Shown here: in pieces, positions 28,511-41,786 of the stretch | Layout of the letters: each line of letters begins with the position of its first letter | Numbering within the stretch: the stretch's first letter is position 1 | Assembly: GCA_030068075.1 (NCBI GenBank) | Contig: CM057841.1 | Coordinates: 40,589,030-40,653,029, forward strand | Direction of reading: 5' to 3' | Source of the DNA: Paguma larvata | Lineage: Eukaryota; Chordata; Mammalia; Carnivora; Viverridae | DNA length: 64,000 nt | Position numbers and translations under genes: made by a program | The notes under the pieces: model-generated | Database searches by the model: none | Told to the model about the DNA's origin: nothing | What the model saw: only the letters and a program-made list of their open reading frames with translations

Positions 28511-29454
28511 CCAGGATTGGGAAATTACAATTCTTCTTTGAACAGGTTGGTTTGGAGGTTTTTTCACAGCACCAAAATGGAGATGCCCAATTGTTGATTA
28601 GATACATGAGTGGAAATTAGAGAAGGAACTTATCACTAATGAGACAAATTTAGAAGATGTCCCCTTGAAGATAAATGAAACCATGAAAACTGACACCCAG
28701 AGGGAGCCAGCAGAATAAAAAGATGTGCCTCCTGAATACTGAATCTCATGAAACAATAAAGATTATAGTTTGGGAAACAGGATTGGAGGTTGCAAGGAAG
28801 AAATATAATGAGGCTTTAGAGAGACTTTAATGGAACAGATAACATGAATCATGAAGAAGCACAGAGGTCATAGAAAGAATGCATAAAAAGAATGATGTGT
28901 AAGTGTACTGGGGATTTAGGGGTGTTGGGTATATATACTGCATAGCAAAATTTCCAAAAGTGGTCTCATACGGAACACCAGCCCCATGAATTAGCTCCAA
29001 GAAAGAAAGCTTATGTGGAAGGATACTTAGGGGATTGCTTTGAGCTCTGACGTTCTTAGAGACTCATGAAGTAAATCACCTTATTAAAGGCTCTCAGAAA
29101 TTTAGCAGTAGAGCAAGTTGTTTCACTCAACATTTTAGGAATATATTAGAATAACAGACTCAGTTACCCATTTTCCTACTCAAATATCTCTAATCAAATT
29201 AGTGTCTTCAGGACAGTTTGGTGAATATGTGCCACATGTTCAAATCCCTCTGGAAGACGGAGAATAGACCAATACATTGTCAGAGATCTCAAGGAAGATA
29301 ATTAGAATGAATTGGTAGGAGGGAAATGAGATGGTAAGTGATAGAATTAAGGAGAGAGAGAACCATGGGAGGCAAATGTAGGCTTCTTTTTTCCATGGGA
29401 GGAAAAGAATGGGGCTCATTTGTAGGGATACTATGCTCAAGGGAACTTTTATGT
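28511..29454. other. Continuation of GA-rich relic, then unassigned DNA
   Basis: 28511-28900 (gagatgcccaattgttgatt, gggaaacaggattggagg) looks like the right half of the relic interrupted by the LTR. 28900-29454 shows nothing I can assign. Confidence 0.35.
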
Positions 29455-31610
29455 TTTATGAAATATTTTTTTTATTTATGAAATAATCATGAACTCACAA
29501 GAAAAATGTATGGGAAGGTCCCATATGTCCTTTGCTCAATTTCCCCCAATGGTGACATCTTGTATAATTATGTACAATATCAACACTAGGAAACTGACAC
29601 TGGTACAATTCACAGGATTTATTCAGATTTTCCTAATTATGTATTCACTCCTTTGTGTATGTAAATAGTTATATACAATTTTATCATGTGTGTAGGTTTG
29701 TGTAACCACTGCCACTACAATCAAATCAAGATACAGAAGCTTTCCACCATCATAAGGCTTCTTTGCTTTATCGCTTTGTAGCTACACCCATCCATCCCCC
29801 ACCCCTATCCTTAAGCCTGGCAACTAATCTTTTCTCCATCTCTATAATTTTTTTTATTTCAAGAATCTTGTATAAATGGAATTATATAGTGTGTACCATT
29901 TTGAGATTGGCTTTTTTCACTCAGCATAATTCCCCTGAAATCCCTCCTAATTGTGATGTTCATTCCTTTTTCATCACTGGATAGTATTTAGGGGACAGAT
30001 GTACCACAGTGTCTTTAACCATTCACCTGTTGAAGATCATTTGGATTGTGTATAGGTTTTGCCTATTATGAATAAAGCTTCTATGAACATTCAAGTACGG
30101 AGTTTTGTATGAACATAAGTTTTCATTTCTCTAGGATAAATGCCAGACTGCAATTGCTGGGTCATATAATAGTTACGTATTTAACTTTATAGAAAACTGC
30201 CAAACTGTTTTCCAGACTTATATTCCTACCAACAACATATGAGTGACTCATTTGCTCTTCATTGTTGCCAGCATTGGCATTTTCTCTATTTTTTATTTTA
30301 GTCAGTATGATGGGTGTGTAATGATATCTCATTGTGGTTTTAATTTGCATTTCCCTAATAGCTAATAAAGTTGAATATCTTTTCATGTACTTATTCACCA
30401 TCAGCATATCGTCTTCGGTGAAATAGCTTCATGTCTTTTGTGCATTTTCTAACTGAATTATTTTTGTTCCTTTTTTTTTTCTCTTACATTTCAAGAATTC
30501 TCTTCATATTCTAAAAATTAATCCTTTGGCAGAAATGTGGTTTGGTTTGCAAATATTTTCCCCCAGTAGCATGTCTCTTCATATTTTTATCAGGGTCTTT
30601 GAAGGGCAAACTTTTAAAATCTTATGTGGTCCAATTTATTGTATTTTCTTTTTAGGACTTATACTTTTAGTGTCAAGTCTAAACATTTTTAACATTTTTT
30701 TTTAATCTAGCCATAGATCCTGATGATTTTATTCTGTTTTTCTTTTTTTCTAAAAGTTTATAGTTTTACATTTTTCATTTAAGTTCGTGATTTGTTTTGA
30801 GTTAATTTTTATACAAGTTGTAAGTTTTGGGTCATGTTTGGGTTTTGTTTGCTTGTTTGTTTTTTGTTTTGCCTACGGATGTACAGTTGCTCCAGTACCA
30901 TTTTTTTTAAAGGCTATTCCTTCGTGCCTTTGTCAAAAATCAGTTGGGTAGTGGCACCTGAGTGGCTCAGTCAGTCGAGCATCTGACTCTTGACTCTTGA
31001 TTTCAGCTCAGATCATGATCCGAGATTCCCTGTGTTGGGCTCTGACTGAGCATGGAGCCTACTTAAGATTTTCTCTCTCTCTCTCTCTCTCTTTCTCTTC
31101 TTTCTCTCTCTCTCCCTCTGTCCATCTCCCCCACTCATGTGCTCGCTCTCTTTCTCTAAAAAAAAAAAAAAAAAAGAAAGACACACACATCAGTTGGGTA
31201 TATTTATAGGAGTCTATACTTGGGTTCTGTCTTTTGTTCCACTGCTTTATCTTTCCCTTTGCCCATACCACACTGTCTTAATTACTGTGGCCACATAATA
31301 ACCCTTAACATTAGATAGGGTGGTGACTTTATTACTCTTTTACAAAGTTGTTTTACCTGTTTTAAGTCCTTTGCCTTTCCATATAAATTTTAGAGTAAGT
31401 TTCTCCATGTCTCTACAAAAACAAACAAACAAACAAACAAAACAAACAAAAAAACAAAAAAAATCTTGCTGGGATTTTTTTTGGAATTGTATTAAACCTG
31501 TAGGTAAATTTTGGAAGAATTGACATCTTTACTGTGTTGGTTCTTCAAAGGACAATTTTTAAATATTTTGTTCTGAATTGGGAAATCTGCGGATTTAGCA
31601 TAAGGGATTA
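29455..31610 (-). mobile_element. Old L1 3' half (L1M type), minus strand, with nested SINE
   Basis: Read in plus orientation the reversed L1 3' UTR and ORF2 end are clear: cccccaatggtgacatcttg, agtgtgtaccattttgagat, gaataaagcttctatgaaca, ggataaatgccagactgcaa, ttgtggttttaatttgcatt and tttgcctacggatgtacag. It resumes after the SINE at 30951-31188 with gtctatacttgggttctgtc and ends near gacatctttactgtgttggt. An (AAAC)n tract lies at 31416-31463. All frames are broken. Confidence 0.88.
30939..31200 (+). mobile_element. Older-type carnivore SINE nested in L1, 12-bp target duplication
   Basis: The body (30951-31188) has catctgactcttgactcttgatttcagctc in place of the felid gtccgacttcggctc, so it belongs to an older carnivore SINEC subtype. 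A (CT)n stretch and a 17-18 A tail follow. ATCAGTTGGGTA at 30939-30950 is repeated at 31189-31200, inside L1 sequence. Confidence 0.93.
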
Positions 31611-32685
31611 AAAAAATGAATGTATGTAGTTGAAGGTGGAATCATTGAGGAAACAGAGTTGAGGATAAGGGCTTAGATGAAATGGCTCACCTACAAACCT
31701 CAGACCCCAAACCAACATAAACTGTGACACAGAGAACCTCAGGGAATTTCCTGATGAGCAATAAGGAGAAACCCATGCCTCTGATCTTGAAGCCGGTGCT
31801 CTAGATCCAAAGAGAGATGAAACTCCTTCTGGAGGACCACATCCAATTCTCATCTATAATCCAATGAGAAGAGGAGATGAGAATTATTCTGGAAATGCAG
31901 GTGGACCATGCTTTTGAAAGGGCAGCATCTCTGAGAGACAGAATGTTACAGAAAGCGACCGAGGAAAATATCCCGGAAACCTGTTGCTGAGGAATAGAAG
32001 TTTGGGTGTGGCCTCAGAGGCTGCTCAGGGGTCCTTCTCTTCTAGTATTTTGCCTGAAGCCTCTATGATGCAACAGATTAGAGTCGTCCATCTTTGGGTC
32101 TCACCTGCTGCCTATCTTTTCTGCCTGAGTCTGTGCTCCCTAATGCTGAATAATTACACATCTGGCATGACCTCACACTCGTAGCTGTTCTTCCCAACCA
32201 GTAGTCCCCATCTATACTCACCTGGCTTTGCCCTACACAAACTGCTTAGTTTGTTAGCTAAACTACTGATATCTGGATAAGAGTAACATACTACAGAATT
32301 CTGCAGGCATGGCTGAAATAATGATAGTGGGAAACTGATTCAACATAAGTGTATACTTTCTGGTGGGAACTCTGGTTTTTTGTTTGTTTGTTTGTTTGTC
32401 TTTTATTTATACCCTCTGTTTTGTTTACATCAAAGTAATAACCCTCCAACCCCCATCCTAAGTTATAGATTGCAGTCTTCTGGTATCTAATTTTTCCCTG
32501 ATAAGTTTTTAAGCTTGATGCCACCATTTCTCTTCCATCTGATTTTCTGTTTTTTTTTTTTTATGAGAAGTAAATCATAGGTTTTATGTCACCTAAATGT
32601 CTCTGTATATAAAGTAACCTTACTATAAGCAATCCCAGTGTGAACAGACTCTGCTGAGTTTTGAAGTAAGGCACTCTTGTACGTA
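31611..32685. other. Unassigned non-coding DNA
   Basis: No gene or firm repeat. A (TTTG)n run lies at about 32379-32399. Confidence 0.45.
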
Positions 32686-32835
32686 AATCACAGTTAAACC
32701 ACTTCACACCTTTGTAACCTTTGTCGCTTTGTCTCTGAGACTCCATTTCCTCATCTGTAAAGTGCAAACGAGAAAACCTGCTTCATGGTATTGGTGATGG
32801 GGTTCAGCGAGACGTTGTGATGGAAATATTCTAAA
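32686..32835 (+). repeat. MIR fragment
   Basis: The MIR core is plain: ctccatttcctcatctgtaa followed by agtgcaaac and a decayed ggtattggtgatggggttc segment. Confidence 0.75.
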
Positions 32836-33729
32836 ATCACAGTGCACAACATTGTGAGTGTTCTGGAAAACACAGCATTGAATACTTTAAAATGGCGAAT
32901 TTCACGTTTTATGAATTTTATCCTAGTTAAAAAAAAAGTTTTATAAAAGTGCATAATGCAAGACCACACACTTGGAATGTATCCGGTAGGCCCCATTTCC
33001 TCCTCAGGTAGAAAGTTGCAGCTCCTGACAGAAATCTTGGGGCCTTTTGCTTTGGACCAAATGAGAGTCACTTAGAAGCAAGTTTTGAGTTTCAAAAGAG
33101 GACCAGTAGGGAAACAAATGGGAGCAGAGTAGGAAGGATTTTCCATTTCTGCCGATCATCCCAACAGCCAGCCCCTTTCACACGCCAAGGGTCTAGAAGA
33201 ATCTTTGGCTTGGATTTTCCCTGTTTTTTGCTCCCTCCCAAACTCATTCCTGAACCTTAGGGTTCTTCCCCCAGAGAGGGAAGGGTAAGGGCTGCAGGGC
33301 AGGGCAGACTATGGCTTTCAGACTTTGGTCTCCAAAGAGCTCCAGAAGCAGCTGGAAGTTTTCATGTGGATGGTGATTGTTCACACTTAAACCCATAAAA
33401 AATAAAACTAAAGCGTGGGAGAGGAAGGGTCAGTGAAAATAAACATCTTTTCTGGAAGACATCCCACAGCTGCGTGCTGATGCAGCACAGTGCCGACGTT
33501 TGGGAGCTCCCAAAATGCATAGCTGTGGTCAGGAGAGAGAAAAGCAAACTCCTACCCATAAATCCCCACCCTTTTGTGGTGGCCACAACCCAGAAATTAA
33601 AGAGGAATTTTCTTAGTATTCAAATTTGTCAAAGGAACTCCTTTCAAAGATGGGAGGCTACCAAAACAAGTTTGGTTTTGTCGTGCAAATTGGAATCAGA
33701 CAGCATGTTGGGGTTTTGGGCCAAGAAGG
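32836..33729. other. Unassigned non-coding DNA
   Basis: Nothing recognisable. The ORFs at 32751-33071 and 33474-33740 have no motif. Confidence 0.45.
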
Positions 33730-33880
33730 TGTGTGTCTGAATACAGGTTCTACCACTTACCCATAACTTTGATCAGATCACATGACTTCCTACATCTTTA
33801 ATATCCCAGCCTCTGAAATGGGATCATTATGTTTACCTTGATGTTTTCCTGAGAATATGAAAGATTCTGAATGTGAAGAA
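33730..33880 (+). repeat. MIR fragment
   Basis: The order ggttctaccacttaccc, cctctgaaatgggatcatta and gagaatatgaaag follows the MIR consensus (ctgccacttac, ctgtaaaatgggaataat). Confidence 0.65.
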
Positions 33881-34964
33881 CATATAACATCTGCACCATA
33901 TCTGACCCACTGATATTGTTGCTGTAAGTTGAGTCCTTTGACGTCCAATCATCTTTTGGCACTCTAGCATGGGGATGTTCACAGTATGGCAGACTTATTT
34001 CCAATTGATGTTTATAGGTATTATTAGCGAAGACAGAGAAAGAGACATCTGATATCTGGCAGGATATCAGATAAAAATACTTGGCATTTAAACTTTGCAA
34101 ATAAACCTCCATGGAATATTAATCATGATAATAATAATTAAGTTATTGTCAGTAAGAAAGTGGTACTTCATTCACAATGCTTGTCATACTGCCCAGAGCT
34201 TTCATTTTCAAAGAGAAATTGTCAGAATAAATTTGCCAGTAGTTATTATAATTTACTTAAAACTAAGCCAGCCCCTGCCTCAGTGATTTCATCAACAGCT
34301 CCCTTGAATATATTTCTGTGCTTCATCTTGAAAAGACAGATAGGATCCAAAGATTAAATCACAGGTTGTAGTCACCTTCAGTGATACCCATCCTGAATCG
34401 GGGACAATAGTCCAGACTCAGCATTACTCTAGAATTAGAAATCTCCCCACTGCAAAAAGTGAAGACCAGTTGATCTTTGATACTAAGGAAACCTTAAGAA
34501 CACCAAATCTTAGAAGAGGTAAAAACAAAAAAGCTATGTATAAGAACTGCCAAGCTGAGAGGTCAAGGAGTCAGGAAGTGGTGAGGAATCATGGCAGGGA
34601 GCTAGTGAACCCAGGTGAGATCCTTAGGGATATATTTGTGAAAATCCAGTTCTGCTGGAGTGAGTCTTTTAGGTCTCTGTCCCAGACATTGGGGCTCAAA
34701 GAGTAACACTCTGAGCCTGGTATTGGACCAAGAACATCAATAGAAATGTCCCCTGTCATGTCTCTACCCTCTAATGAGGGCTTAATGGCATTAGCCTGTT
34801 AGGTGATGATAACAAACACCATATGCTCTGTTGGGGATACAGAGACGTGCTTTATGAATCTGCTACTGCCTCCAAGGTAAATGAAGTTAACAATTTGATG
34901 TGTGCTCTTCATGATCTACAATACAGTCTTAAATTTAAAAGAACTATGTAAGGCATTAAAATTC
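33881..34964. other. Unassigned non-coding DNA
   Basis: No gene or firm repeat is visible. Confidence 0.45.
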
Positions 34965-35140
34965 CTAGGGTTAAATCATGCCTCTTTACCAACAGAGTGA
35001 CTTTGGGCAAATGATGTCAACTTCCTATATCCTAAGTTCCTTGTCTGTAATATAGGGTAATACTGCAATTCCTTAGTGATTTTGTGAAAATTCAGTGAAT
35101 GGATTGATCAGTCGAGGTGAAGAGCTAGGAGGCACTCAGC
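34965..35140 (+). repeat. MIR fragment
   Basis: The landmarks gagtgactttgggcaaatga, cttgtctgtaatatagggta and gtgattttgtgaaaattcag are decayed MIR. Confidence 0.75.
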
Positions 35141-37965
35141 AAAGTATATAGACTTGGCGGCTATCTTCACATGTAAGTATACAGATAATTCCATTATATT
35201 TAACCGCTTCAAAATATTATATTTTAGGCAGAAGCATGGTTATTTAGCTAGTCTTATATTTATGGATATTGCCATTACTTCTATTTTTGTTTTTTTCAAG
35301 CAATACTAAAATAATCACTTATACTCATATTTTTCTACCTTTAAGAAGGTATTTCTGATTAATAAAATCTTTAAAATATCATCATTTAATATCTGTCATC
35401 AACTTGTCCTCTAAAGTTCTTTGAGTCTTAGTGAGTGAGTGGAAGTTGTCTCAGCCCACAAAGTCATGTTTGTGGGAGGAAGGACTGCCTTGAGAAGAGT
35501 TTTCTAGATCACAGAAGCAATGTATAATATTTAAAACATGGAGATATACGAGGGCAAAGGAAGGCTTCACCATTCATGAGCCTTGGAATGAAGAAGATGA
35601 GGCAGGCAGGGTTGATGGGCCGTGAAGAAATCAAGAATCTAAACTTTATCCACTCCTGGGTGCTAATGACTGCTAAGCTCTTGAAGAGTTGAGCCTTATC
35701 AAGTGATATGGGTTCTGTAGAGTAGTAGCAGCTGTCCACTAGAGAAGGATTTCCCAAAGCGTGGAATACAAGCCATTGATGGTATTAAAGATTATTGTTC
35801 TTGGAGTCTGACCACATGGCAGTAAGTATTATAAGGTGTAAAAGTATACATTTTTCAGTAGTCAGTCCATTCAACAGCTTTATTTGTTAATTTGTTTTCA
35901 ACATCTATTAAAAGTTGCCATCCTTTATTTAAACACTGCCACAAAAAAGTAGGCATCAGGCTGAGTATATTCAGGAAGCCACAGTTGCTAACATTATTTT
36001 GTATTGATTATATTTCTTTTTATATGACCTTCTACTGGTAGCATTTCATACTGGTTTTCCATGTATGGAGAGAGGAATACATTTCCTTTTCAAACAAATT
36101 AAAATTTAATTCAGTTTTAATAGTGGAATTTTGAGAAACTCTCAGCTAGTCTGGGAGAAGTGCGGAGAATGGATTAGGCATAATTTCTCCTGTATATCAG
36201 CCAACCTTGATGACTGCAACTTTAGTTTTACCTTTAAAATCATTGATTCTACCCAACTCTATGCCTGGTCTTATTCAGACTGTTATAAAAATTAAATCAT
36301 CTTAAAACACATATGACAGTTGATTTGGGGCATGGAGCTCACCACATGAAAGTGATTGTTCTCAAACCCTCTCCCACCAGTGTTCCTGTGACAGTGACCA
36401 GATCCTCAGATAAAGCCAGCCTGACTTCTGGCAATTTATTTTAGAAGCCTTTCCTAGACTAGGATGAAAATAACTGGAGATGTTTTGATCGTTAATATCC
36501 TAAATCCAATTTGGGGAATGCTTTACAAAATTCAGAGGGTTTCACCCAGCCTCAATAAAAAGGTTTGAAAATTCATGTTTGCCAGTGCCCTTTGGAAAAT
36601 AAACCCAGGATAGTTTTATTGCAATGGCAGTGCACTCCCAGCACAAACATGTGGCAGATGCTTGAAATTTGGAGATCAAATCCAAATTTTCAGAAGCACA
36701 TCTTTTTTGTATTCTGAGAAGGAAAATGTAAGCCCAGAATTGGCCTGATTTGACTAGTTAATTTTTTTTTCTGAATCCCATAAATGGAGTGCATATTTAG
36801 GAATTTTATGTTCACATAGTATTTATAGGTTATCTATGATTCCTTGAGATTTCGAAGAGTTATAGCTCTGTACTAGGCTTACCAAGGTTTTTGGTTTTGT
36901 TTTATTTTGTTTCTTTAAATGCCAAATAAGCTGAAATCTATCCTGGGAAACTAGTGGGTATTAGATATTTTTTTTAGGTCATAAGTTAAATAAGATTCCT
37001 AATACTCACAGACATTCTATGTCTAGGAATGTTTGTTAATTTGAGCCCCCTCTCTCTCCATGTGTATCTTTAATCTCCCCACCAGCTGTCTCCCATAAAA
37101 AGATATTTCTGTTTTTAGTTACAAATCTGTTTAGAGATAAAACTCACTCATAAATACACAACCACATGCAAAGATTTTTTTCTGCTGACAGTATAGAAAT
37201 AACTCCAGATGAAAAATATTAAAGTTTGTTTAGAAATAGAAAATGCATTCTGCTTCCCTCAATGGAGGCCCATGTTTTTTAGATTTTCAGGGTCTTTTTG
37301 TGACTCTGAGTGAGCTTTTCTTGGAGAGCACAATCTTCTGTTAACTCTGTGATTTAGTTCTTCTTCAAACAGTCAAAATTGTTGGGTATATTCCTAACTG
37401 AGGAATTCACTCCTTGCAAAGGCAAGTATTGGTCACCTAAGGAAAAGAAAGAAAGCTAAGAAGTGGGTTCTGTGCCTTGCCACAAATGTGCTTACCATTA
37501 CTTGAAAGACTGAGTCAACTCTTTACTCTTATTTGGTTGTGGGTTCCATTCCCCAGGAAGCAGGTGAAAGCTTATGTATTCTTATTTCTTCTTTTTCTAT
37601 TTCTTTCAAAATCTACTGTATCTTCCATATAGTACTTGATCAGTGCTCAGATATAGTTGATGCTAATTAAATAGTCATGATCTTGTTATAGAATAAATTG
37701 TGCAAAAACGAAAATGTAGGTATTGCTTCTTTCCCAGTGTTTTAGATCTTAGGACTCTATCTCTTCCACATATTCATCACCTACTATCCCAGTTAAAGGA
37801 ACCTTTCCAGTTCTTTGTCTACTGGATTGGTTATTGTCTTAGCAAACCTCTCATAACCACGCCCTACCTCTTGTTGAAGCTCATTCAGTAATAGCTGATG
37901 CAATTTATGGCGACCATGCATTGAACAAGGAGAAATGAAAACAGATTGTTGCTGCCTGTACCACA
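35141..37965. other. Unassigned non-coding DNA
   Basis: Nearly 3 kb of AT-rich sequence with no gene and no confident repeat. Parts may be old decayed elements: 37540-37680 resembles an L2 3' end weakly. Confidence 0.4.
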
Positions 37966-37969
37966 TCAA

Positions 37970-38320
37970 CCATGCAACATAGCTACTGCCAGCTCCATTT
38001 TATGGATGAGAACATTGAGGCTTGGGGAATTTTAGTTACTCGGGTTCATAAGACAGACTACAGGCCTATTTGAGATCAAATCATCAGATATTCCATGACA
38101 TGAGGTTGCATCCTCTAAACAGAAGGATGAAAGGAGTAACTTCAAGTGACTTCTTGTATATACCAAACCGTGTGGTGCTTACTTAACTAGCTTTCTCTCA
38201 TCCTATCCTCACGAAAGTCTGATGAGATCAGTTAAGTAGCCCCATTTAGACTCACGGAAACAAAGGCTGAGAAAACTTATGTAAATTATCTAGGACATAG
38301 AACCAACTCATGGTTGCTTG
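37970..38320 (-). repeat. Two MIR-type fragments in a row
   Basis: At 37990-38080, tccattttatggatgagaac with gaggcttggggaatttt is the reversed MIR core. At 38165-38310, cctatcctcacgaaagtctg, tagccccatttagactcacg and ggctgagaaaacttatgtaa show a second, similar piece. Confidence 0.6.
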
Positions 38321-38379
38321 CTGCAGAGAACTCACCATTTTGGGTAATGGTTGAATTTTCCTTTAAAAAGCCAGTCATT

Positions 38380-38560
38380 GGGGCACCTGGGTTGCTCAGT
38401 CAGCTAAGCATTCAACTCTTGATTTTGGTTCAAGTCATAATCTCACAGTTGTGAGATCAAACTCCACATCAGGAGATTCTCTCTGTCTTCCTCACCCCCT
38501 CTTCCCCCACCCACACAAATTAAATAAATAAATAAATGAATGAATGAATGAATGAATGAA

Positions 38561-38611
<51 letters not shown>

Positions 38612-38612
38612 A
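38380..38612 (+). mobile_element. Older carnivore SINE with expanded (AATG)n(AATA)n tail
   Basis: The head ggcacctgggttgctcagtc and the cattcaactcttgattttgg segment place it with the older SINEC subtype. The tail has grown into a compound microsatellite: about four AATA, five AATG, then some fourteen AATA units (38518-38612). Confidence 0.9.
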
Positions 38613-39116
38613 ATGCTCAGGCACAGGAGAGGCCAGGTTTATCTATCCCAGGTTATGGGATTATTTCATCAAGCACAATTCTTATCCTAGTATTCAAGAT
38701 GCAACATGCCCTAAAGAATTAAGCCTGGTTTAAAAATAATTGCATATAGAACTTCATGCTGTAGACTCAAATCACCACCTTCCTTCCAAAAGACAGCAGT
38801 TGCTTACTGTCAGAAGGCCACCTTGGGTGTGACGTGTCTGCTGCAGAAGTCACCCTTGCTCCATCTACCCCAATACAGTTCTGTCTTCTAATCTGCTGAT
38901 CTTACAAAGGGTGAAACCAAGACCCTGGAGGGAAAGGCAGTTTGTTAGAGTTTCCCTCCTGATAATGATAATTTCCTTGTCCACCAGGATATATTAAGTC
39001 AGTGAACGAAAATCCTGATCTTTCCCCCGTTTTTTCCCATATCTAGTCAGTTTTTCTTTAGGATCACTTCTTCAGTTTAATGACTGTTTTTTATCTTCGC
39101 TGTTATTTCTCTGTTT

Positions 39117-39122
<6 letters not shown>
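38613..39122. other. Unassigned non-coding DNA
   Basis: Nothing recognisable. Confidence 0.45.

Positions 39123-39168
<46 letters not shown>
39123..39168 (+). repeat. (TG)n microsatellite, 23 units
   Basis: An uninterrupted TG run. Confidence 0.98.
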
Positions 39169-39169
<1 letters not shown>

Positions 39170-39339
39170 TTAGGGAGTGGTTAAGATGTTTACATAAGAA
39201 AAAAAATATATGTCTATAAAATTTTAAAATCTGGATTACTTCAACAAGTACTTCAAAACATCCTAACTGGTGTTTTGTTTACTCGTGTCTACATTATCTT
39301 TTCTCCACCCTCACAGAGTCTGCCAGAGTGAGAGTGGCG

Positions 39340-39650
39340 TTTCATAAACATAATCTGATTGTGCCAATGCCTCCATGTCTGTCCTACACATTCCAATTTC
39401 TTGTGGCTTAGGAGAGAAAGAAGAACCCTAAACAAGAAAGGCTCTCTAATGTCTGTTCCCAGCATCCCTGCCTGACCTTATTGTCCATCACCGTCCTTTG
39501 AACTGCAGAGGCTGCAGCCACACTAAGCTTCTGCATGCGTTCACATACCCCCAAGTAGCTTCTGTAACTTTCCACATGCCATTCCCTCTCCTTTAATGCT
39601 CTTTTAGGGGCAGAGTCGGCTCAAAACTACGTCTCCTGATGCCCAGTGAG
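39340..39650 (+). repeat. L2-type LINE relic
   Basis: The sequence of aatctgattgtgccaatgcc, ccctgcctgaccttattgtc, ccacatgccattccctctcc and tcaaaactacgtctcctg follows the L2 3' end order. Confidence 0.6.
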
Positions 39651-40244
39651 TGTTCCTTAACTACGGTGCTCCAAGCAATATTAAAAAATGGAAGAGTCTG
39701 TTAAAAAATGCTCTGTGTGTGCTAATCAGAGTTGGGGGCAGCCCAGGACCATTTGCTGTTTCCAGAGTTAGATGCTGCAAGTGAAAAATGAGCTGACAAA
39801 CTTAAAACTCTTTGCAGAAACCACTGGGGAGAGGATCTGGCAGCAGAGCAAGCCAGGTTAATACCTGAGTTAGAAGATGTTCATGAGCACCCTCAGTTGC
39901 AGGGCTCTGCTGCTGCCCAGGGTGGGGCCCAGGTGGGCGCCTGCCCTGCCACCACCTGACTGTGAGCAATAGGCAGCCTGGTCCTTTTTGGCCTCGTCAT
40001 CCACTAGGCCCTGGGGAATCACTTTTTTTTCTATTTTAGTATTTTAAAAAGCATCCGTTGGGTCTTTCTTGAGGCATTAGAGGGAATGAGAACAAAGGCT
40101 GGTAGCCAGACTCAGCCTCCAATCTGCTTTGCTTCACAAATGAAAATTCCTGTGACATCACTTTGTGGTAGTATGGCAAGCTCTGGGTTTCTGAAACTAA
40201 TAGCTGATTAAGCTATTGTCCATGTTGTCAATGAAAACAACAAA
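39651..40244. other. Unassigned non-coding DNA
   Basis: Somewhat GC-richer than its surroundings around 39890-40010. No gene seen. Confidence 0.4.
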
Positions 40245-40440
40245 AATGGCGCTTATTACACTTCATAATCTGGGCACTTTACAGACATCATCTTATTTAT
40301 CCTTCATCTTTTAAAAACACACTTAGTGTTTCCAGTTGAGGAAACCAGTGTTTAGAAATGGTTTGTATAATTTAATCAAGCCAGCCATTCGTGTAGGCAG
40401 GGTTTGAACCCAGGTTACTGTGCTTCCCATTCCCACCGCA
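40245..40440 (-). repeat. MIR fragment
   Basis: The landmarks gggcactttacagacatcat, cagttgaggaaaccagtg and agggtttgaacccaggttac are the MIR body and B-box region. Confidence 0.7.
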
Positions 40441-41786
40441 TGGATCTTTGTGCCTCCGTTGCAGTTTACCGTAACAAATTTAGAGCCTGCAAACTTTAGC
40501 CTTGCAGATCAGGGAGGCAAGAATATGAGAATTAAGATGATCGTAGATGTAATTCTGGCTATCCCTGGCAGCCTGGGCAGCTTGTTTGAGGTTCAGGTTC
40601 CTCATCTAGGCTGGCTTATAAAGCAGAGGATTCTTCTCTTTAATGGAACCCATCAGGATAACCTCCACTGACTTGCCAGGGGGTAAAATCGTAAACACAC
40701 TGGTGAGGTCCAGTATTTTTCAAAGGCTTGGCAAGAGAAACACTATTCTTGGACTATGGCTTGGAGTATATAGAGTCCACGTATTTCTCTAAGGACTCTA
40801 AATCAACTCTGGATTAAGCCAGACCATCCGCCATCAGCAGTGTACCTGCAAAGTATCATATTCTGTCCAACTGTCACCACCATGATGTGCTCTGGAAGTC
40901 TTCCCCTGGCCCACTCTGGGAATGGAGTGAAGGGCAGGAACCAAGACTCTGATGACAGAGTTTGTATTTGGGATGATGTCAGTGCATGTTATGTTACTTT
41001 TAGCTGACCAGGATGTTTCAGTTTCATGCAATTCCCATCCCAGTTTGAGAATCAGAGATGGTTGTGGTAATTCTGAACATTTGATTTCCTTGCAAACTTA
41101 AGGATAATGTGAATGAAGACTGTGGATTGTGGATTACATAATTGATGTGTTGTTGAATTTTTTTTTTATTTTGTGGCTGGAAAGTTAGAGCTAAATGTGA
41201 AGTCAATTTTAGCAAGTGTATGAAATCTTATTCCATTAAAAGTAAATGGATTTCCTCTGTCTCAAGTAGTGTGTTAGGATCTAAGGATAATTGAATGCAC
41301 AAAAACCAAACATCGCTCCCACTCTCATGGAGCTTGGAGTCTAGAGGAGGAGAAAGACATTAATCCACAAATCACACTCATGAATGAATGATTATCAATT
41401 AAGATAATTGTTTTACAGGAAAGGAATAGGGTGCTGGGGGGGGGCCATAAAAGAAGAACATGTGATTTGAACTAAGGACTTTCCTGTGGAAATGACATAC
41501 AAGTTAACAGGGAAATTAGGGTGTTGAGGGTGGTGGTGGGATAGGGGTGATGCAGTGAGGGTTAAGGTGGGAAAGAACTGCATGTGCAGAGGGCTTGTCC
41601 CCAAACGGAGTATGGTTCACTTGGGATACTGGTTGAAGGGCATTGTGGTAGGAGCTTACAGAGTTAGGAGACAGTGTTGCTAAACATATCTAAAGAAGAA
41701 GATAGAAGCCAGAACCACATGGCCTTGTACATCAGAGTAAAGTTTGCCTTCATCCAAAGAATACAGATTATCATGACCATAAGAAG
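40441..41786. other. Unassigned non-coding DNA
   Basis: No gene. 41305-41420 (ctctcatggagcttggagtc) resembles a widespread old mammalian repeat, unassigned. Confidence 0.4.

Noticed and set aside
38518..38612. Regular repeats suggestive of a CRISPR-like array
   Set aside because: These are 4-bp microsatellite units in a SINE tail with no spacers. No CRISPR array or bacterial feature occurs in the window.
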